Shown here one piece after another: positions 41,923 through 51,309 of a stretch of 64,000 nt of DNA. Below the pieces are notes generated by a model. The model did no database searches, was not told the origin of the DNA, and was given only the letters and a program-made list of their open reading frames with translations. The translations under genes and the position numbers were made by a program. The stretch is from positions 1 to 64,000 of the forward strand of contig CBINDO010000006.1 in assembly GCA_966249405.1 (NCBI GenBank), in the 5' to 3' direction. Source of the stretch: SZUA-265 sp966249405 (GTDB lineage: Bacteria > Myxococcota_A > Polyangia > Polyangiales > Polyangiaceae). Each line of letters starts with the position of its first letter. The stretch's first letter is position 1.

Positions 41923-43815
41923 ATGTTCAGAGTTTCCGCAGACGAGCGACACTCTAACCGTCCCACTTGGAGCGTACGTAGATGCGTGTCGGTGGCGTCG
42001 CGAAGTGGTTGGCTCTTGGGCGTCTTGGCCGTATCGGCGTGTAGTGGTGGTGTAGCGGGTTCGGAGTCGACGTGGGGGGGCGATGGTTCCGACACGTCGG
42101 ACGTTACAGGTAACCCGTCAGGGCAAACCCCAGCCGGCGGCAACAATCCAGGGACGGACACCAACGGCGTTCCCGGAACCACGAGTCCCGACGGAACTCC
42201 CGTAACGCCGGGCGCCCCTGGTGTTGCACCCGGTGGAACGACTCCGGGCGCAGTACCCCCCGGTTCGACGTCTGGCGGCGGTGGAACCGACACCGGCAGT
42301 GGCACGGACACCGGCACCGACACGCTCGACCCGGACTCGTATCTCGTCCCGACCCGCATCCGCCGTCTCAGTAACCTCGAGTACGCAAACTCCATCCGCG
42401 CGTTGCTTGGCACCAGTGAAGCCTACGAGGCCTCGTTGCCGGCCGACGTCCGGCAGCGCAATTTCACCGTCAACCAAGCTCAGACCGTGAGTTCCGATTG
42501 GAACGCTGCGGTGGAGACGCTCGCCAAACAGGCCGCGGCCAAGGTGATCACGGACGGGGCGCTGACGCGCCTGTCCCCGTGCAGCGAAGCCAGCGACGCC
42601 TGCGCAACGCAGTTCATCGACTCCTTTGCGGGCAAAGCCTTCCGAAGACCAGTCGCCGAGGCGGAGCGCGCAGGTCTGCTTTCGGTGTATCAACAAGGGG
42701 CCGTCGAAGGGGGCTTCAATCGTGGCGCCGAACTGGTGATCGCGACGGTGCTTCAAGCCCCGTCGTTCATGTACTTGACGGAGTTGGGCGACGGCGCCGC
42801 GGTGAGCACGCTGTCGGGAGACGAGGTTGCGTCGCTGTTGGCCTACGTCACGACCAAGGCTCCCCCCGATGCACAGCTTGCGGAGGCGGGTCGCTCGGGC
42901 GCACTGGCGGACGCGGCTGCGCGCGGACAACACGCACGCCGATTGCTCGCTACGGAACCGGGCAAAACGACGCTCGAAGATTTCATCGTCGAGTGGTTCA
43001 CGTCCGATTGGGTGTTGAATGCGTCCAAGGATAACATTCCCGAGTTCAACCAGCAGCGCAGCGGCCTCTACGACGAGAGCCGGAACTTCGTTCGGACCGT
43101 GATCGACAATCACCAAGGTGACTTCAAGACGTTGCTCACGGCAGACTTCACGGTGGTTACTCCCGAGGTGGCCTCGTATTACGGAATCGGCGGAAGTGGA
43201 CAGGTCTCTCTCGCTGGCACTCCTCGCCTTGGTATCACGACCGCGGCGGCGTTCCTCGGCGGGCACTCGTCGCCGACTCACTCGAGTCCGGTCAAACGCG
43301 GCGCGGCGTTCATGCGGCAGGTGTTGTGTACAGACCCACCGGACCCTTCGACCGTGAACTTGGTCGTCGCGGCTCCGGCGCCCGATCCCTCCAAGTCGAC
43401 GCGCCAGCTGTTCGCCGCGCACAGCGCCGACGCAACGTGTCAGGCTTGCCATCAATTCATCGATCCCATTGGTTTTGCCTTCGAGGAGTTCGACGAAGGA
43501 GGCCTCGTTCGACAAGGCCCGGAGGACAACAACGGTTACCCCGTGGACGCTTCCGGCACCGTGACGATTGGCGGTCAGACGTTCACCTGGACCAATGCTG
43601 CGGACTTCCTCACCCAGGTTGGCGACAGTGACTTGGCGCGACGGTGCGTCGCGAGGACGGCGACTCGCTTCGGCTTCGCCTGGACGAATTCGGCGACCGA
43701 GCTCAAGTTCGTCGAAGAGTGGAATGCAATGGACTCAGCGCAACAGACTCAGATTGGTGAAGTTTTGGTCAAGCTCATCGAGAGCGACTTGTTCGTTCAA
43801 CGAAAGGCGCAGTAA
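41923..43815 (+). CDS. DUF1592/DUF1588/DUF1585-type lipoprotein with a CxxCH motif
   Basis: About 630 residues from ATG 41923. A lipobox LAVSAC leads into a Gly/Thr/Pro-rich linker of about 90 residues, then the domain chain known from Planctomycetes and Myxococcota: a DUF1587/DUF1595-like start (RIRRLSNLEYANSIRALLG), DUF1592 (FAGKAFRRPVAEAERAGL), DUF1588 with TCQACHQFIDPIGFAFEEFD, whose CQACH is a c-type heme-binding-like CxxCH, and DUF1585 (FTWTNAADFLTQV) at the end. Function is not established; a redox or secreted assembly role with the downstream DUF1552 partner is likely. The start is uncertain: GTG 41986 gives a more typical short lipoprotein signal, and the frame is open from 41830. 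The downstream gene follows after five bases. Confidence 0.85.
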   Translation: MFRVSADERHSNRPTWSVRRCVSVASRSGWLLGVLAVSACSGGVAGSESTWGGDGSDTSDVTGNPSGQTPAGGNNPGTDTNGVPGTTSPDGTPVTPGAPGVAPGGTTPGAVPPGSTSGGGGTDTGSGTDTGTDTLDPDSYLVPTRIRRLSNLEYANSIRALLGTSEAYEASLPADVRQRNFTVNQAQTVSSDWNAAVETLAKQAAAKVITDGALTRLSPCSEASDACATQFIDSFAGKAFRRPVAEAERAGLLSVYQQGAVEGGFNRGAELVIATVLQAPSFMYLTELGDGAAVSTLSGDEVASLLAYVTTKAPPDAQLAEAGRSGALADAAARGQHARRLLATEPGKTTLEDFIVEWFTSDWVLNASKDNIPEFNQQRSGLYDESRNFVRTVIDNHQGDFKTLLTADFTVVTPEVASYYGIGGSGQVSLAGTPRLGITTAAAFLGGHSSPTHSSPVKRGAAFMRQVLCTDPPDPSTVNLVVAAPAPDPSKSTRQLFAAHSADATCQACHQFIDPIGFAFEEFDEGGLVRQGPEDNNGYPVDASGTVTIGGQTFTWTNAADFLTQVGDSDLARRCVARTATRFGFAWTNSATELKFVEEWNAMDSAQQTQIGEVLVKLIESDLFVQRKAQ

Positions 43816-43820
43816 TCCCC

Positions 43821-45230
43821 ATGAGCAACTCTCGTTCCAACCTCTTGCGTCACCGTCGCTCTTTCCTCAAGGCGGTTGGTGCCTCGGCCGCGGCGTTCCC
43901 CTTCTTCCGTTTGATTGAGCGGTCCGCCGTGGGTCAGGACGCCGGCTTGTCTCGCCTGATCACGATGTATCACCCGCACGCGGCGTCGTCGCCGTTGTTC
44001 AAGATGCAGAGTGGTGAGTCGGAGACGAGCTTCTCGTTGACTTACGCCGACAGCGTGTTGTCACCGCTCGAGGCGCACAAGTCTCGCTTGGCGATCATCG
44101 AAGGTTTGGACCTGCTCCACGCCGGCGGGCACGACGCCCCCAAGACGATCTTCGCCGGGAGCAATGGTACTTCGCCAACGATCGATCAGTACCTGGCCGT
44201 CGACAAGGGGCTCGGCGATTCGACGGTCGTCACGAGCTTGTCCGTGTCGGTCGGCACGGGCGACCAGAGCGCGGCGCCCGACGTGATCTCGCTTGGCGCA
44301 AGCGGCGCGGTGATTCCCCAGATCTCGAGTCCCGCCAAGGCCTTCGACAAAGTGTTCGGCAGCTTCGCGCCGATGACCGACGCCAACGAAACCTCGGGCA
44401 CCAATTACGCCTACGAGCAAGGCAAGAGCTCGCTCGACTTTTTGCGTGGCGACATCGAGCGCATCCGTTCACGTCTCGCGGCTCCCGAGCACTACAAGCT
44501 CGACCAACACTTGACGGCGCTGCGCGACATCGAGAAGCGGTTGGACGCCATTCACGGTTCAGCGGGTGGCGGCGGTGGCGGCGTCTCGGCGTCTTGCACC
44601 GCTCCGACGCGGCCGCCGGTCTATCCGAGCTACAGCACTTGGAACAACGGCGGCCCTCACGCCGACGAGGACCACAACCTGCACATCGACATCATCACGG
44701 AAGCGTTCGCGTGCGACATCACGCGGTTCGTCTCGTTCTTCCAAGGGGACTTGAGCCGCGGCGCGGTGGCTGGGTCCGGCTACGAGAACGAACAGGGCTA
44801 CACGCTCTCGACGGACGTCCACAACGACGCCGCGCATCAATACGCTCCGGCGACGCGCGCGACGTGGGTCAAACTCGGTGTACAGAATCGTTATAGCTAC
44901 GGCAAGTTAGCGCGCCTGATGGACCGCTTGGTGGAAGCGGGGCTCATGGACGACACGCTGATCGTGATGGCCGGCGACATGGGCGACCCTGCGTTGCACT
45001 CGAGCCGCGACATCCCGGTCGTGGTCGCGGGCAATGCGGGCGGCAAGTTCAAAACGGGCGTTCGCATCAAACTCGCCGCTGACTGTCCGCCAGACAACAT
45101 GTGGTGTACACCCAAGACCGACAACAGTATGACGAAGCTGCTCGTCAGCGTCGCCAACGCTTTTGGAGCGGGCGTCAACGGCTTCGGCGTAGAATCGAAT
45201 GTGGGGCCGCTGTCCCAGATCGAGGTCTGA
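43821..45230 (+). CDS. DUF1552 protein with a Tat signal
   Basis: A 469-residue exported protein. The N-terminus carries a twin-arginine-type motif HRRSFLKAVGASAAA, so it is probably folded and possibly cofactor-loaded before export. The body matches DUF1552 (SRLITMYHPHAASSP, DFLRGDIERIRSRL, then HNLHIDIITEAFACDITRF and DTLIVMAGDMGDP), a family seen with DUF1592 partners and distantly similar to DUF1501/sulfatase-like alkaline-phosphatase folds. It begins five bases after the DUF1592 stop, so the two form an operon. The pair is characteristic of Planctomycetes and Myxococcota; substrate unknown. A very strong terminator follows at 45343. Confidence 0.9.
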   Translation: MSNSRSNLLRHRRSFLKAVGASAAAFPFFRLIERSAVGQDAGLSRLITMYHPHAASSPLFKMQSGESETSFSLTYADSVLSPLEAHKSRLAIIEGLDLLHAGGHDAPKTIFAGSNGTSPTIDQYLAVDKGLGDSTVVTSLSVSVGTGDQSAAPDVISLGASGAVIPQISSPAKAFDKVFGSFAPMTDANETSGTNYAYEQGKSSLDFLRGDIERIRSRLAAPEHYKLDQHLTALRDIEKRLDAIHGSAGGGGGGVSASCTAPTRPPVYPSYSTWNNGGPHADEDHNLHIDIITEAFACDITRFVSFFQGDLSRGAVAGSGYENEQGYTLSTDVHNDAAHQYAPATRATWVKLGVQNRYSYGKLARLMDRLVEAGLMDDTLIVMAGDMGDPALHSSRDIPVVVAGNAGGKFKTGVRIKLAADCPPDNMWCTPKTDNSMTKLLVSVANAFGAGVNGFGVESNVGPLSQIEV

Positions 45231-45342
45231 GTCCGTCGACCACGGCCTCTGATGGCTTGGGTTGGGCGCGGCTCGGATCGCTGACTCCGATGTGTGGCAA
45301 TCCTGAGGCTCTCCCGCTCACAACCTCGGCTCCCTCCACCCG

Positions 45343-45388
45343 GCCAGACGCGCGTGTCGACTAAGGCGACACGCGCGTCTGGCTTTTT
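45343..45388 (+). terminator. Very strong intrinsic terminator of the DUF1592/DUF1552 operon
   Basis: Perfect 17-bp stem GCCAGACGCGCGTGTCG with a 7-base loop and the full complement, followed by TTTTT. The rest of the gap 45231-45548 shows nothing else. Confidence 0.92.
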
Positions 45389-45548
45389 GTCGGGGGTTGG
45401 ATCATACTTGCGGCGACGCGTTAACGCGCGTCGACGATGACCACCCAACTTTGAATCCTGTTTTGCGCTTCTGGGGGGCAGCGAGCCAACGGCTCGGCTG
45501 ACGACCAGACGCGTCTCGAGTTCAACGATTCATAGTTGGGAGTTGGTT

Positions 45549-46091
45549 ATGCAACGGATTGGTTATCATGTGGCAATTAGCGTCGATGGCTTCATCGCGG
45601 ACCCGAACGGCGGCTTCGCTGCGTTTTTGATGACGGGTGAACACGTCGAGGACTACCTCTCGACGTTGCGAGCGGTGGGGACGGTGATCATGGGTCGCCG
45701 CACCTATCAGAAGGCGCTCGACGTCGGCGTTACGGACCCGTATCCGCACGTGGACACAGTCGTGTTTTCGAGGACACTCGCGACGTCGCCGCACCCACAC
45801 GTCCAAGTCGTGTCGACGGACATGTGCGCCTATACAGCGAGTTTGCGCGGACGTGAAGGCAACGGAGTGTGTTTGGTGGGCGGCGGGCAAGTCGCGTCGC
45901 AGTTGTTGCGGGCTGGGCTCATCGACGAGTTGGTCGTGAAGGTGAACCCGTTCGTGCTCGGGGTCGGCATCCCGCTGTTCGAGGGGGAGCTCGCTTCGGT
46001 GCGTCTGCACCATGTTGCCAGCAAGGTTTTCTGTAGCGGCGTCGTGGTCTCTTCGTACCGAGTACACGACACTACGCGTCGCGTCGCGTGA
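45549..46091 (+). CDS. Dihydrofolate-reductase-fold (RibD C-terminal-like) protein
   Basis: A 180-residue protein of the RibD_C/DHFR superfamily: the opening GYHVAISVDGFIADPNGGF, the TVIMGRRTYQKAL turn and the VCLVGGGQVASQLLRAGLID strand-loop are diagnostic of stand-alone YwjB/YyaP-type reductases, which bind NADPH. The substrate is not known and it need not be folate. Length is typical (170-200). ATG 45549 has GGGAG six bases before it. It stands alone, followed by a bidirectional hairpin. Confidence 0.9.
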   Translation: MQRIGYHVAISVDGFIADPNGGFAAFLMTGEHVEDYLSTLRAVGTVIMGRRTYQKALDVGVTDPYPHVDTVVFSRTLATSPHPHVQVVSTDMCAYTASLRGREGNGVCLVGGGQVASQLLRAGLIDELVVKVNPFVLGVGIPLFEGELASVRLHHVASKVFCSGVVVSSYRVHDTTRRVA

Positions 46092-46099
46092 ACCGGCTT

Positions 46100-46137
46100 C
46101 GAGGGACGTCGGGCCTCGGCGCGACGTCCCTCGGGTT
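46100..46137. terminator. Bidirectional terminator
   Basis: CGAGGGACGTCG and CGACGTCCCTCG, a 12-bp perfect stem with a 10-base loop, followed by GGTTT. It lies between the DHFR-fold gene (plus) and the AmpG-like gene (minus, stop at 46177). Confidence 0.75.
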
Positions 46138-46176
46138 TCCAGACCCGCGCGGCTGCCACGGCGTCGAGCGGAGGCG

Positions 46177-47433
46177 TCAGCGCGCGTCGCTCGAACGCCA
46201 GGGCGCAACCTTGGGTAGCAGGGCCAAGCCCGGCAACGCGAGCGCCGTGCACAGCAGGAAGAAACGCGTGTAGCCAAGCTGTTCGACCAAAAGCCCGGCG
46301 ACGGAGCCACACAAGATCCCCGGTAGCGCGACGAAGCTCGAGAACAGCGCGTACTGGGTCGCGGAATAACGCTGGTGCGTGGCCTTGGCGATATACGCGA
46401 CGAACGCCGCCGTCCCCAGGCCGATGCCTAGATATTCGAGCAGGACGACTAGCCCGAGCACGCCCAGATTGCGGCCCACTTCACTCAGCAACGCAAACCC
46501 GAGGATCGACAACATCTGGAAGATGCCAAACGACCACAATGCGCGATTGATGCCGATACGCGTCATCAGCCAGCCGCCGAAGAGCGACCCCACGACCATC
46601 GACCACAACGAGACGACCTTGACGAGGGAACCGATTTCCGTGAGCGTGAACCCCATGTCCAAGTAGAACGGCGTCGCCAGGGTGGTCGCGAGGTTATCGC
46701 CGAGTTTGTAAAGGAACAAGAACGCGAGAGTGCCGAACGTCTGCTTCAAGTCGCCCCGGGAGAAGAACTCTTGGAACGGTCCGACGATGGCCTGCGCGAG
46801 TGAGGCGGGAGGTGTCTCACCCGTCACCTCGGGAGCAATCGCGCTGCCCAGGACACCGACGACCATGAACGCGGCGACGCCCGCAAACACGACCGACCAG
46901 GGGGCGTGGTCCGCGACGAGGAGCGCCAAGCCACCCGCTACCAAGCCCGCCAACCGGTAAGCATTGACGGCCACCGAGTTGCCGAAACCGAGCTCGAGTT
47001 CGCTGAGCAATTCGCGGCGGTAGGCGTCGATCGCAATGTCCTGAGTGGCACCAAAAATTGCCACGAGCAGTCCCAAAATCGCGATCGGCCAAATCCCATC
47101 GGCCGGCGTCAGTTGACCAATCGCAGCGGTGGCTACTGCGAGCAGTAGCTGGGTTGCCAACGCCCAGTCGCGACGTCGCGACAGCCATCCCAAGCTGATG
47201 CGATCGACCAGTGGTGCCCACAGGAACTTCCAGGTATACGGGGTGCGGACCCAAGTCAGCGCCGAGATTTGCGCCAACGTCACCCCTTCTTTGCGTAGCC
47301 ACGCTGGCAGCAGGGAGACCAACACGTAGTAGGGTAACCCCGACGAGAATCCGTACAGCGCACACACCAGCGTCTTGCGAGTAAAAAGCGCCGCGCGTCC
47401 CCTCGGATGGCCATGAGATGCGGGCTCACTCAT
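46177..47433 (-). CDS. ampG: AmpG-like MFS permease (muropeptide transporter family)
   Basis: A 418-residue, 12-helix major facilitator. The family-specific segments YGFSSGLPYYVL, RTPYTWKFLWAPLVD and the ATQDIAIDAYRREL loop near residues 130-145 are hallmarks of AmpG, which imports GlcNAc-anhydro-muropeptides for recycling. Related SLC33-type members also fit this pattern. It overlaps the upstream HTTM gene by eight bases and is the last gene of the four-gene membrane operon, an unusual setting for AmpG. The substrate may therefore differ from muropeptide. A terminator hairpin lies downstream. Confidence 0.85.
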   Translation of the reverse strand: MSEPASHGHPRGRAALFTRKTLVCALYGFSSGLPYYVLVSLLPAWLRKEGVTLAQISALTWVRTPYTWKFLWAPLVDRISLGWLSRRRDWALATQLLLAVATAAIGQLTPADGIWPIAILGLLVAIFGATQDIAIDAYRRELLSELELGFGNSVAVNAYRLAGLVAGGLALLVADHAPWSVVFAGVAAFMVVGVLGSAIAPEVTGETPPASLAQAIVGPFQEFFSRGDLKQTFGTLAFLFLYKLGDNLATTLATPFYLDMGFTLTEIGSLVKVVSLWSMVVGSLFGGWLMTRIGINRALWSFGIFQMLSILGFALLSEVGRNLGVLGLVVLLEYLGIGLGTAAFVAYIAKATHQRYSATQYALFSSFVALPGILCGSVAGLLVEQLGYTRFFLLCTALALPGLALLPKVAPWRSSDAR

Positions 47434-48349
47434 CGACTTCTCGGCGGGTCGACGAAGCTTTGAATCGTTCTGGCAGTCGTGCGCGCACCCAGTCGACCCA
47501 GCGCTCTGCAGGAAATAGCGAGGCGAAAGCTACACCACTCAGCGGGTAGGGGAACAGGATCATCATGAGCGCCAACACGCCTGCGTGAAAGCCGTAACAG
47601 GTGATCGCCCAGACCAACGCGATGCGTCCGCCCAAAAGAGCGAGCGGCGCACCGAGTTCGAACGCGAGGGTGACCAGCGACAGCGGAGTGAACGCCCAGG
47701 GCAGCTTGACCAGCGCTACACCGAGGGGGGAATGCAAACTGCCCAACTCCAGCTTTCGAATCGCGTCGTAGGCGATGTGGGCGCGGATTTCCTCGCCGCC
47801 CAGCCAGTCCGGGCCCGCAATGATGAGTTTGGCCAAGCCGGACACCAGATAGGCCGATACCGTCACCAAACTCAGGACGCGGAGCGGCCAGCCGTAACTT
47901 GCACTTCCGCTCGCCCGCGGCACCGACCCGCTGCCCCATCTCCACTCGTGTGCGGCTTGGGGGCAACACGCCAGAACGGCGACGTGGAGCACCATCAGGT
48001 TTTCCGTGTGGAACAACATGCCCCAAGAGTTGCGGTAACTCGTGACCCATAGCAGCAGCAATGCGAAGGCCGGCGCGCTATACCGATACCACTTGCCGAG
48101 CAGCGCCACCACGCCCGTGGCCACACAGGCGACGTAGAGCCCGACTACTACCGCGGGGGGCAGTGGCTCCGTCAGTATCCCAACGACTCCCGTGGGACGA
48201 AAGGTGGATCGGGGCAAGTACATCGGGCGCACCAACGGTAGCGCTGACCCCAACAGGTATACGACCGCAAACCCAAAACAAAGGAGCCGAACCGTGGCCA
48301 AGCGTGTCGCCGGCGCGGGCTCGAAGAACCAGGAAGCCAGTGCTCTCAC
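47426..48349 (-). CDS. HTTM-domain membrane protein (vitamin-K gamma-carboxylase-like)
   Basis: A 307-residue polytopic protein resembling the HTTM family (horizontally transferred transmembrane domain), related to the membrane part of vitamin-K-dependent gamma-glutamyl carboxylase. Supporting parts: MLFHTENLMVLHVAVLACCP, the SAYLVSGLAKLIIAGPDWL segment with a Lys after the SGL helix and the YGFHAGVLALMMILFPYPL helix. The reaction in bacteria is unknown; base-catalysed lipid or quinone chemistry is a guess. It starts at GTG 48349, overlapping the small-protein gene by four bases (GTGA), and overlaps ampG by eight. Confidence 0.82.
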   Translation of the reverse strand: MRALASWFFEPAPATRLATVRLLCFGFAVVYLLGSALPLVRPMYLPRSTFRPTGVVGILTEPLPPAVVVGLYVACVATGVVALLGKWYRYSAPAFALLLLWVTSYRNSWGMLFHTENLMVLHVAVLACCPQAAHEWRWGSGSVPRASGSASYGWPLRVLSLVTVSAYLVSGLAKLIIAGPDWLGGEEIRAHIAYDAIRKLELGSLHSPLGVALVKLPWAFTPLSLVTLAFELGAPLALLGGRIALVWAITCYGFHAGVLALMMILFPYPLSGVAFASLFPAERWVDWVRARLPERFKASSTRREVDE

Positions 48350-48849
48350 GGTGCTTGCTCGTCCTGTTTCGGGGCCTCTTGTGCCGGCGTTGGTGGGCTT
48401 GCCTCGTGGTGCACCGCACAGCGCGCCAGCAGCTTCTCGGCGATCGGACTGCCGTTCTTTTCGAAGTAGGTGAGGGGGTCGTATTTCACTCGCACCAACT
48501 CGATTTCCTGCCAGGTCGTCGTCTCGGGAAGGGTCGCCAGTTGGCCCGCCGTTTGGGCGCAGAACCGGTCGCGGTGTTTCTGCCGTTTGGCGGCTACTTG
48601 TTCCAGCAGGACCTTCGCCTGCAGCACCTCGTTGGTGCCCAACATTCGTGGTGGTACGGGTAGCTTGCCCTGCGCTGTGACTGCCACCAACTTCACCATC
48701 TCGGGCTCCCCTCGGTGCTTGGCGAACATCGGATACGTGGACAGAGGGAAAGAGTCAGGCCAACCAAGAACCGTGGGTAGAAATACGGCGGAAGTGAACA
48801 ACAAGGCCACCGCGACGGCGTAATACGGGCTCTCGTGCAGCGGCTTCAT
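48346..48849 (-). CDS. Small membrane-anchored protein of the HTTM operon
   Basis: A 167-residue protein with one N-terminal membrane helix (about residues 8-30) followed by SFPLSTYPMFAKHRGEPEMV, where the YPMF motif is shared with small proteins seen beside other HTTM genes as far as I recall. The C-terminal part is soluble, probably periplasmic. ATG 48849 is fixed by the ATGA overlap with the upstream gene; the frame is open to 48903. It is placed between the toroid-like protein and the HTTM protein and is likely a subunit of the same complex. Confidence 0.75.
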   Translation of the reverse strand: MKPLHESPYYAVAVALLFTSAVFLPTVLGWPDSFPLSTYPMFAKHRGEPEMVKLVAVTAQGKLPVPPRMLGTNEVLQAKVLLEQVAAKRQKHRDRFCAQTAGQLATLPETTTWQEIELVRVKYDPLTYFEKNGSPIAEKLLARCAVHHEASPPTPAQEAPKQDEQAP

Positions 48850-51215
48850 GACGAGGACGGGGTCAAGCCGAGGGCCGCCGCGCCGTTGGAGAGCGCCGCC
48901 CATGCGTGTTGACCAAAGTCGATGCGCGTGATGGGGCTGTGGATGTGTTCACTCATCGAGCCGATGGCGAGCGGAGAACACGCCGGGCAGGTCTCGGCTG
49001 TCCACTGCTGGCGCAGCAAGAACCCGAGCAGGTGGGCCAATACCTGTTCCTGCTCGGAAGTCGCGTCGCCGCGGGCGCGTCTCACGGCGATCGACGCAGC
49101 GAGCGCCTCACCGAATCCTGCAGCTCCGGTGTTGTGGGGGGGGATCAAGTTACCGAAGCCGAAACCACCGACGAACTCCGGCGCGACACCGCTCTCGGGC
49201 GACAGAATCAGCCGCGACTTGAACGCGACGTAGTCCAAACAGAACCGCTCGTAGTCGGCGTTTCGCTGGCGTGGCAGCGCGGCGCGCGCGGCGAGACAAT
49301 TCCAATTCTCTTCTACGAAGAAGAAGGGGTAGATGGCGACGTCCCAGTGTTCGTGCGCCACGTGGTTCATCCCGCGTTGAATCGCGTCACCGACGGCGGC
49401 GGCATCGCCCAGCGCCGACAGCTCGGGGTGTTCGGCCAGCAAACGGTCGAGTAGGGTCAGTCCGAGCAGCGCCTGCCCGGGTGCGTATAGCGCCTCGCCG
49501 AAGCGCACGACCTTCTTGCGTCGCCAATCGTAATCCGTCGCGAACGAGCCATCGCGGCGTTGCAGCGAAAGGATGAAGCGGGACAAGCCCGCGATCGCGG
49601 CGTCGAACTCACTCCCGACGCGGCTCCGGCAGGTTAGCAGCGCCACGAGCGGCAACGCGGACTCCCCGAGTCGCACATAACGGTCTTTGGGTGAACCCGC
49701 GAGCGCCCAACGCTCACCATCCTCGACGTGGTGGTCGACGAGTAGCTGCAGACCGAGGCGTGCTGCCCGATTGGTGGCTTCCGTCTGGCTTCCCACGTCA
49801 CACAGCGCGAACACCGTTCCCGCTTGGCGCGCCAGATTGAGCTGGCGATTCTCTTCGACGCGAGTAAACGGATCGAGGGTGTAGCGGAACTGCCCGTTTT
49901 CTTGTTGGGCCGCGAGGATGTGGGACTCGAACAGTGTACCCGCGCCGTTGACGCGCTCCGCGGTCAACGGCTGTTCGGTGGGGTGCATGCGGACCAGTGG
50001 TGTGACCTCGCCGTCGGCGGTGATCACGACGCTGTGGCTGGTGATTGCCATCAGCTCGCCGCCAGCGCCGTCGCGCTTCGACCGATCTTTGCCGGACACC
50101 GCCCGCGCCAAGTCCGAGAGCGAGGCGCCAAACTTGAGGTCGCCGAGGAACGGCAGGGGGCTGTGGGTCACGAAGCGGCTTTGCGCTACGAGCTGCCACG
50201 GCGCCAAGCACCGCTTGCCGAGGCACACCCCGTCGATGCCTGGCCGCAGGCTCAATGCCGCGAGCCATCCCGGGGTGCCGCTCAAGCCGCGCACCGCGGT
50301 GAGACGATCGAGCATCACGGCGCCACGACCTGCGTTCTTCTCCAGCCAGCCGGCAACTTCCGGAGCGAGTTCGGCCTCGGCCCGCGCCTGTATACATGCG
50401 GCGCGCGCCTTGCCTGCGCGGTCGACGTAGTGCACGAGCACGGTAGCTGGCGCAGCGCGGTCGACGTCGATCTCGCAAACGGCGCGGAGCCCGTGATTCA
50501 AGCCCGGTTCGGCCGACTCGGGAGTGCGCCGTCCGATCGCATGCACCGTGACCGCGAGTGAGTCGACCGCGGTCTTCCACGGTTCTGGGTGCGCCGGTTC
50601 GCTTCGATCTCCGCCCAACGGCTGCGCGGTCGCCGTCGACGCCTGCCGCTCAGCCGCCATCAGCCCAATAGCGCCGAGGAGCGCGACCCCCGCGGTCAGT
50701 TTGCGCGGTCCAAGGGAGGGGAGCCAGGCGGTGCGGGTGCGCAACAAGCCCCACACCAAGAACGGTAGCGTGAGCAGAGCCACGAGCCCCCACACCGCGA
50801 TCAACACCGCTCCCATGCCTTGGCCCAGTCCACCGTACAACTTGCTCAGGTACCAGGCACTGGTCGTCATTGCCCACGTGACCCAAAGCAGAAAGCAGGC
50901 CGACGCGAAGGACGCCATAGCCCACACTCGCAGGCGCGCGACGGGTGGGACGGCGGGTACCGCGCAGGTCACGGCTGTTGCCAGGTGAATGACTGAAATA
51001 AGTGAACATCCGGCGACGAACGCACTGGCCTTGTCCCAAGGTAACACGTATGCCCACGCGAAGATGCCCGCTTGAAGCAGCGCCGCGACGCCGACTGCGG
51101 CGCGCTCGCCAACGGAGAGGGCGGCGGAGTCTCGTCGAGTTCGCGCTTCAACGAGCGCCGTAGGGGGCTGGTCCGTCGCTTGGGCCGAGTCTTTCGAAGG
51201 TGGGGGCGCACTCAT
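48846..51215 (-). CDS. Multi-pass membrane protein with a toroid-like C-terminal domain
   Basis: A 789-residue protein. About four membrane helices (35-190) precede a middle domain of unknown type (about 210-400, with a Cys pair in GVCLGKRCLAPWQLV), and a C-terminal region (about 430-785) that looks like an (alpha/alpha) toroid: FESHILAAQQENGQFRYTLD, then SLQRRDGSFATDYDW, the YAPGQALLGLTLLDRL helix and EHIHSPITRIDFGQHAWAAL. Such toroids occur in glucuronyl epimerases, polysaccharide lyases and terpene cyclases; I cannot choose. It is the first gene of the HTTM operon. ATG 51215 overlaps the divergent symporter frame, but the symporter start is probably at 51310. Confidence 0.72.
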   Translation of the reverse strand: MSAPPPSKDSAQATDQPPTALVEARTRRDSAALSVGERAAVGVAALLQAGIFAWAYVLPWDKASAFVAGCSLISVIHLATAVTCAVPAVPPVARLRVWAMASFASACFLLWVTWAMTTSAWYLSKLYGGLGQGMGAVLIAVWGLVALLTLPFLVWGLLRTRTAWLPSLGPRKLTAGVALLGAIGLMAAERQASTATAQPLGGDRSEPAHPEPWKTAVDSLAVTVHAIGRRTPESAEPGLNHGLRAVCEIDVDRAAPATVLVHYVDRAGKARAACIQARAEAELAPEVAGWLEKNAGRGAVMLDRLTAVRGLSGTPGWLAALSLRPGIDGVCLGKRCLAPWQLVAQSRFVTHSPLPFLGDLKFGASLSDLARAVSGKDRSKRDGAGGELMAITSHSVVITADGEVTPLVRMHPTEQPLTAERVNGAGTLFESHILAAQQENGQFRYTLDPFTRVEENRQLNLARQAGTVFALCDVGSQTEATNRAARLGLQLLVDHHVEDGERWALAGSPKDRYVRLGESALPLVALLTCRSRVGSEFDAAIAGLSRFILSLQRRDGSFATDYDWRRKKVVRFGEALYAPGQALLGLTLLDRLLAEHPELSALGDAAAVGDAIQRGMNHVAHEHWDVAIYPFFFVEENWNCLAARAALPRQRNADYERFCLDYVAFKSRLILSPESGVAPEFVGGFGFGNLIPPHNTGAAGFGEALAASIAVRRARGDATSEQEQVLAHLLGFLLRQQWTAETCPACSPLAIGSMSEHIHSPITRIDFGQHAWAALSNGAAALGLTPSSS

Positions 51216-51309
51216 GTCCGAGCCGTGTCTTAGCCTCCGAAGTCGCGAAAGGAAAGCTCGTGCGCATGGCTCGCGTCCGGCTGCGATGATGTGTTACGAC
51301 GCGGGGCGC

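Noticed and set aside
42118..43515. A 465-codon frame antisense to the DUF1592 gene
   Set aside because: The sense strand has clear domains and a lipobox; the antisense has none.
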